The notes under the pieces: generated by a model | The model's database searches: none | Told to the model about the DNA's origin: nothing | What the model saw: the letters and a program-made list of their open reading frames with translations, nothing else | Made by a program: the position numbers and the translations under genes | NCBI RefSeq assembly: GCF_000208865.1 | Contig: NC_018387.1 | Span: forward strand, 1,779,120-1,843,119 | Direction: 5' to 3' | Length of the DNA stretch: 64,000 nt | Origin: Neospora caninum Liverpool | Lineage: Eukaryota; Apicomplexa; Conoidasida; Eucoccidiorida; Sarcocystidae | Shown here: in pieces, positions 60,801-64,000 of the stretch | Position numbering within the stretch: the stretch's first letter is position 1 | Layout: each line of letters opens with the position of its first letter

Positions 60801-62331
60801 AAGGTCTTAGACAAATGTGCGGCATTTTTTTTGTCCTCCGGTTAACCTGGAACGGGAGAACTGACACGCGCCTAGCGGCACGCATCCCAGATGCCGGCGA
60901 CGTTCGCTTCCACAGCTGGATCCGCGGTACAATACACGCAGATAATCACAAAGCCGCGTTCGTAACAAAAAATATCCCCATGCTTGGACAAGTGACACAT
61001 GTGTTACGGGCGAAAAAAAAGCCCGAGGATGCGTTCGACATCTCTCGCTTGTTCTTTGTCACAGGTAACAGATTTACCTCGTGTGTGAAACCTGCATGCA
61101 CAGATGTATGGCTGCCGTTTTTTGCCAGACATAAAACCAGGCAGCAACGAAAAAAGCCGCGAGCGGAGCACCCCCAAAACTGCGCGAATCTGCACACATG
61201 ATAGAGTGCGAAGGCCCGATCACACGTGCAGACACGCCAGCGAGGACCACGAGGCGCAAAGGGCTCAACACCAGACAGAAGAATTCACGTGGCACTATAA
61301 AAAACGATCAATAGGGGCAGTTCCACGCAGCGTCGATTGTTTACCACAAAATTGAAGACAGCTGTGTGTGTCGCCCTATTCGCACAAGGGAAACGAAAGA
61401 CGCAATACGAGGAAGGGCTTCGCGGCGTTTTTCTCTGAACATGTTTGCCACTCTCCAAAGCTTATTCGAGCGCGGACGGTCAGAGCCCTCTTCGCGCACT
61501 GATCGAAGGCCCCCACACAACGCGCAGCGCCGCTCGAACGCCGCGTATCAACGGACGCGGGAATCCTGGTCCAGTGCATCTTATCAGATACAAGCTCGAA
61601 CTCTGTACAAGAACGCCTGACTCTACCACGTTTCGCACTCAAAATACTGATGCACTGGAAAGGTGAAAACACAGGTACGCATATGCAGAAACAGAACGCC
61701 GCGCGGTGGCCAGAGAGGCGAGAAATGCGTGAATTCGCGCCGCCGAATATCGACTCGCACTCACGAGACCGAGACGCATTTGCCAGCGGAAAGATCGATC
61801 AGCGTCAGTGGCCAGTCACGCACGCGCACGCGCCGCTCTTCGCTTTTTTCACGGCTGTATGGACACCCGAAGCGAAGACACTCTCTGCGGAAACGGCCGT
61901 TTTGTTTCGCCAGGCCGCGAACCCTCCCCCCCGCATGCACGTGAGTCGTGTCGACCAGACTCTCCGCTCTCTCGACAAAATCGCCGTGGTCCACCTTTCG
62001 CCCCTCCTCCTGTCGCCGTTCTTTTCCCTCGTGACGAGAGATGGGACAGCGCAACCTCGCCCCGAGAGACGAGGACCTCACGCCGTCAACCGACAAAGCC
62101 GTGAAATGCAGATTCCGCCGGCGAAAGCCGCAGCGCAAGCCGGCCTCCCTGTGTGTTGTCTCTGGCCGCTGAGCTCCCCTCGGAGTTACTCTTCCCTCTC
62201 GAGGCGCCTCGGGGCGTTGATTCCCTGTCCTTTCCTGGCCTCGAACGCTGGCTGCTCGCGTTCGAAAGCCGAGACTGGAACCGAGCTGTCTCTCGCGTCC
62301 TTCCTCGCCTCGCACGCGACCTCCGTGGCCC
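57829..62331. other. 4.5-kb stretch without a supportable gene
   Basis: This stretch holds the promoter and leader of the membrane-protein gene at its left and the 3' region of the next minus-strand gene at its right. Candidate frames were inspected: 58399-59220 minus, 60127-60642 minus, 60599-61201 plus and 61650-62627 plus. All lack recognisable domains, and most compete with equally long frames on other strands. The minus frame at 60127-60642 (hydrophobic LFAVLICVLAVLERV, then a polar Cys-containing tail) is the least implausible. A short AT-rich island lies at about 60560-60600. Confidence 0.35.
57920..57990. repeat. Short GC-rich tandem repeat upstream of the membrane-protein gene
   Basis: Three copies of GAGACACCGGGGGGAGA or GACAGACACCGGGGGGAG lie about 20 bases apart, some 90-160 bases upstream of the chosen start codon. 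If translation began further upstream they would encode PPGVSP repeats, but no in-frame ATG precedes them. Confidence 0.7.
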
Positions 62332-63126
62332 TCACTGAGAGGCGACAGCCGTCTCGCGGTCGCTCGGCTGCCGGGTGGAAGACCACGGGTCGTGCTTCTC
62401 TTCGCCGCCCGACCCTTCCCCCCCCGGATCCTGTGTCTTGTCTCCATCAAGCCCCGCGCCATGGATGTAAACGAGCGGCTGGCCCTCGCCAGACCGCTGA
62501 CTCACGAGGCGCAGAGGAACGGGAAGCGAGCGACGGGAGGCGGGCGGCGCGTGATCTCCACGCGGACGGTCTCCCGCGAACCAGGAACACTCCGAGGACG
62601 ATCGACACCGCTTCTTACAGGTCGTGAAAGGGGCCCTCCGGCTGCGTGTGTAGAAAGGCACGACGCACCGGCGAATGCAAAACACCAGAACCAGAAGGCA
62701 ACCCATGGCACACATGCCCAGCAAAAAGTACACGTACGAGGGAAGCCGCTGCAGATCGTCGACTGCGGAAATCTCGTAGGGACCAATATACACTCGGCGA
62801 ATCGCAGGATACACTGCACCCTTCTGCTTCGCCTTCTTGGGGTCTGCGCAGAAAACAGACGGAGAAGAAGGAAGGCGTCGCCCTGTGAACGGCCGAGAAG
62901 AAACGCGCGACCGCTGAAGTGACGGCACGAAACCCGGTCGACTGGCGCGGTGTTGGCTGGGTGTGAAACTTCCGTCAAACCGGAAGCCGCGGGTAAGAAG
63001 ATTCATCCACTCAAGGACGGTCGGCATTAGCATCTGCCAAGAACACGTGAAGATAAAATCCAACCCCCGTCCACGCTCTACGCGGACTCTTCCCACCCTC
63101 CTGACAAGTGATGACGAGTCGCGCAT
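62332..63126 (-). CDS. Unidentified single-pass membrane protein
   Basis: This is an uninterrupted frame ending in TGA at 62332. With the ATG at 63126 it gives 264 residues. One clear membrane span at about 131-151 (YVYFLLGMCAMGCLLVLVFC) follows a short conserved-looking stretch (AVYPAIRRVYIGPYEIS). It is followed by a basic Cys/Arg-rich juxtamembrane segment and a polar, probably disordered tail. A good splice acceptor (TTCTTGGCAG) ends at 63034, directly before an in-frame ATG at 63033, so the true exon may begin there and the N-terminus may come from an upstream exon. An overlapping plus-strand frame (61650-62627) competes over part of it. I prefer the minus frame because of its membrane span with basic flanks. 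Function unknown. Confidence 0.42.
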   Translation of the reverse strand: MRDSSSLVRRVGRVRVERGRGLDFIFTCSWQMLMPTVLEWMNLLTRGFRFDGSFTPSQHRASRPGFVPSLQRSRVSSRPFTGRRLPSSPSVFCADPKKAKQKGAVYPAIRRVYIGPYEISAVDDLQRLPSYVYFLLGMCAMGCLLVLVFCIRRCVVPFYTRSRRAPFTTCKKRCRSSSECSWFAGDRPRGDHAPPASRRSLPVPLRLVSQRSGEGQPLVYIHGAGLDGDKTQDPGGEGSGGEEKHDPWSSTRQPSDRETAVASQ

Positions 63127-63520
63127 GCACAGAGAGCCGAGGCCAAGTTCAGGGAGGGGCTGAGACACAGAGCGTAACGGAGACGGAGAGACAGACACCC
63201 CGCATCCTATGTGGAATTTACTTACACAACAATGTGTAGGGATATACGGAAGGCGGAAAAAAGGAGACGACAGTCACGATGCACACACTCCGGAGACAAG
63301 AACAGGGCGGAGGCACCCGAGAGCGGTGCGAACCGTTCGGATGCCAAGGCGTGTTTGACTGCGAAGAGCGAGAGCCCCAGTCGACGCCACGCCGTTGCTC
63401 GCCACCCCTCTCTTTCTCTCTAGCCTAGCTCCGACCGACCTTGGGTTTCACATATCGACTTGCAGGTAAAGGGTTCTAACCCCAGCAGTTGTAACGGTGT
63501 CGCGCTTGAAGAGATGCTTT
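63127..63520. other. Interval between two minus-strand coding segments
   Basis: No open frame of note lies on either strand. It should contain the 5' leader or first intron of the single-pass membrane protein and the 3' untranslated region of the gene at the right edge. A T-arm-like word near 63470 was checked and does not belong to a tRNA. Confidence 0.45.
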
Positions 63521-63841
63521 CTATCCGTGTGTGTTAACGGCCGGCGCCAAATGTCCACTCCGTTCGTTGGACGGCCTGTTTCTCAGTTTTTTCGCCTTTC
63601 TCCGTCTCGCTGCTTTCGCCTTACTTGGGACTGTCCGATCTTGCCGCCGCTGCGTGTGTGTGAAGAGAATCGTCCCCTCGGCGGACACGGCCGCGTGGTG
63701 CAATTCTTCTTTGCCCAAGACGTGGGCGACGAATCCGTGTTCATGCCCTGCGAACAAGCACTTGTCTGCACTACAGGATCCTTTGGAGGCCCGCTTGCTG
63801 CCTGACCCGCTGACGATGTACGTGCTTTTTGCTTCCGGATC
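63521..63841 (-). CDS. Last exon of an unidentified gene that continues past the right edge
   Basis: A strong acceptor (CTCCTTTTCAG on the minus strand) ends at 63842 and is followed by 106 codons to a TAG at 63521. The reading frame was chosen because it yields a sensible peptide: DPEAKSTYIVSGSGSK, then CLFAGHEHGFVAHVLGKEEL, AVSAEGTILFTH and a basic tail with KAKAARRRKAKKLR. The alternating short strands around GHEHGFV and AVSAEGTILF resemble a terminal beta-propeller repeat, but this is only an impression. One other frame is open for a similar length, so the frame itself is not certain. Upstream exons lie beyond 64000. Confidence 0.4.
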   Translation of the reverse strand, partial: DPEAKSTYIVSGSGSKRASKGSCSADKCLFAGHEHGFVAHVLGKEELHHAAVSAEGTILFTHTQRRQDRTVPSKAKAARRRKAKKLRNRPSNERSGHLAPAVNTHG

Positions 63842-64000
63842 CTGAAAAGGAGAAAAGGCAGAAACGCAGAGCGACATCGACGGTCCGCAGAGAGAGAGGA
63901 GACGAGACGACACGACACGCCAAGGAAGGAGAATCGCCGCGGAAGAAGACCACGGGGAGTGGACAGCACGCGAGTTTCGGTTCTCTGTTCTCAGGCGGGG

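Noticed and set aside
63465..63490. tRNA-like T-arm (GGGTTCTAACCCC)
   Set aside because: There is no partner acceptor strand or D-arm upstream.

Overview
This window is nuclear DNA of a tissue-cyst coccidian, an apicomplexan of the Toxoplasma, Neospora or Hammondia lineage. The sequence cannot separate these genera, and the call rests on gene architecture and protein similarity recalled from known families. The supporting features are a GC-rich background, genes cut into many short exons by pyrimidine-rich introns, low-complexity Ser/Pro/Ala-rich insertions in conserved proteins, long untranslated regions, and AT-rich microsatellite islands. The exon models below were built by hand from GT..AG boundaries, reading phase and protein similarity. 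In each complete model the phases close exactly, but none has been checked against transcripts.

Layout, left to right. (1) 1-3259, plus strand: 3' part of an unidentified gene whose C-terminal half faintly resembles degenerate EF-hands. (2) 4195-10863, minus: the eta subunit of the CCT/TRiC chaperonin, 11 exons, complete. (3) 13173-17348, plus: alpha subunit of protein farnesyltransferase/geranylgeranyltransferase I, split by an acidic and Ser-rich insertion, with its 5' end unresolved. (4) 20332-29439, minus: a 1382-residue coiled-coil protein with a disordered N-terminus and a possible GAS2-related (GAR-like) C-terminus. (5) 31223-46054, plus: second-largest subunit of RNA polymerase I, 24 exons, including one GC-AG intron. 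(6) 48545-50852, minus: a PlsC-family lysophosphatidate acyltransferase with a long N-terminal extension that suggests apicoplast import. (7) 55343-57828, minus: an unidentified membrane protein. (8) 62332 to about 63126, minus: an unidentified single-pass membrane protein. (9) 63521-63841, minus: the last exon of a gene that leaves the window.

Genes 2/3 and 4/5 are divergent pairs that probably share bidirectional promoter regions. Pairs 1/2, 3/4 and 5/6 are convergent. Introns and untranslated regions are pyrimidine-rich on the sense strand, so the strand where CT-rich sequence lies predicts transcription direction and places likely promoter centres near 11.25 kb and 30.48 kb.

AT-rich islands with (TA)n or TATATG cores recur in introns and intergenic DNA from 4 kb to about 48 kb, and they occupy 11 of the 23 introns of the polymerase I gene. 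They are nearly absent from 48 kb rightward. There is no operon logic; the genes are unrelated housekeeping and organelle functions. I found no tRNA, rRNA, CRISPR array, or transposon with recognisable ends.
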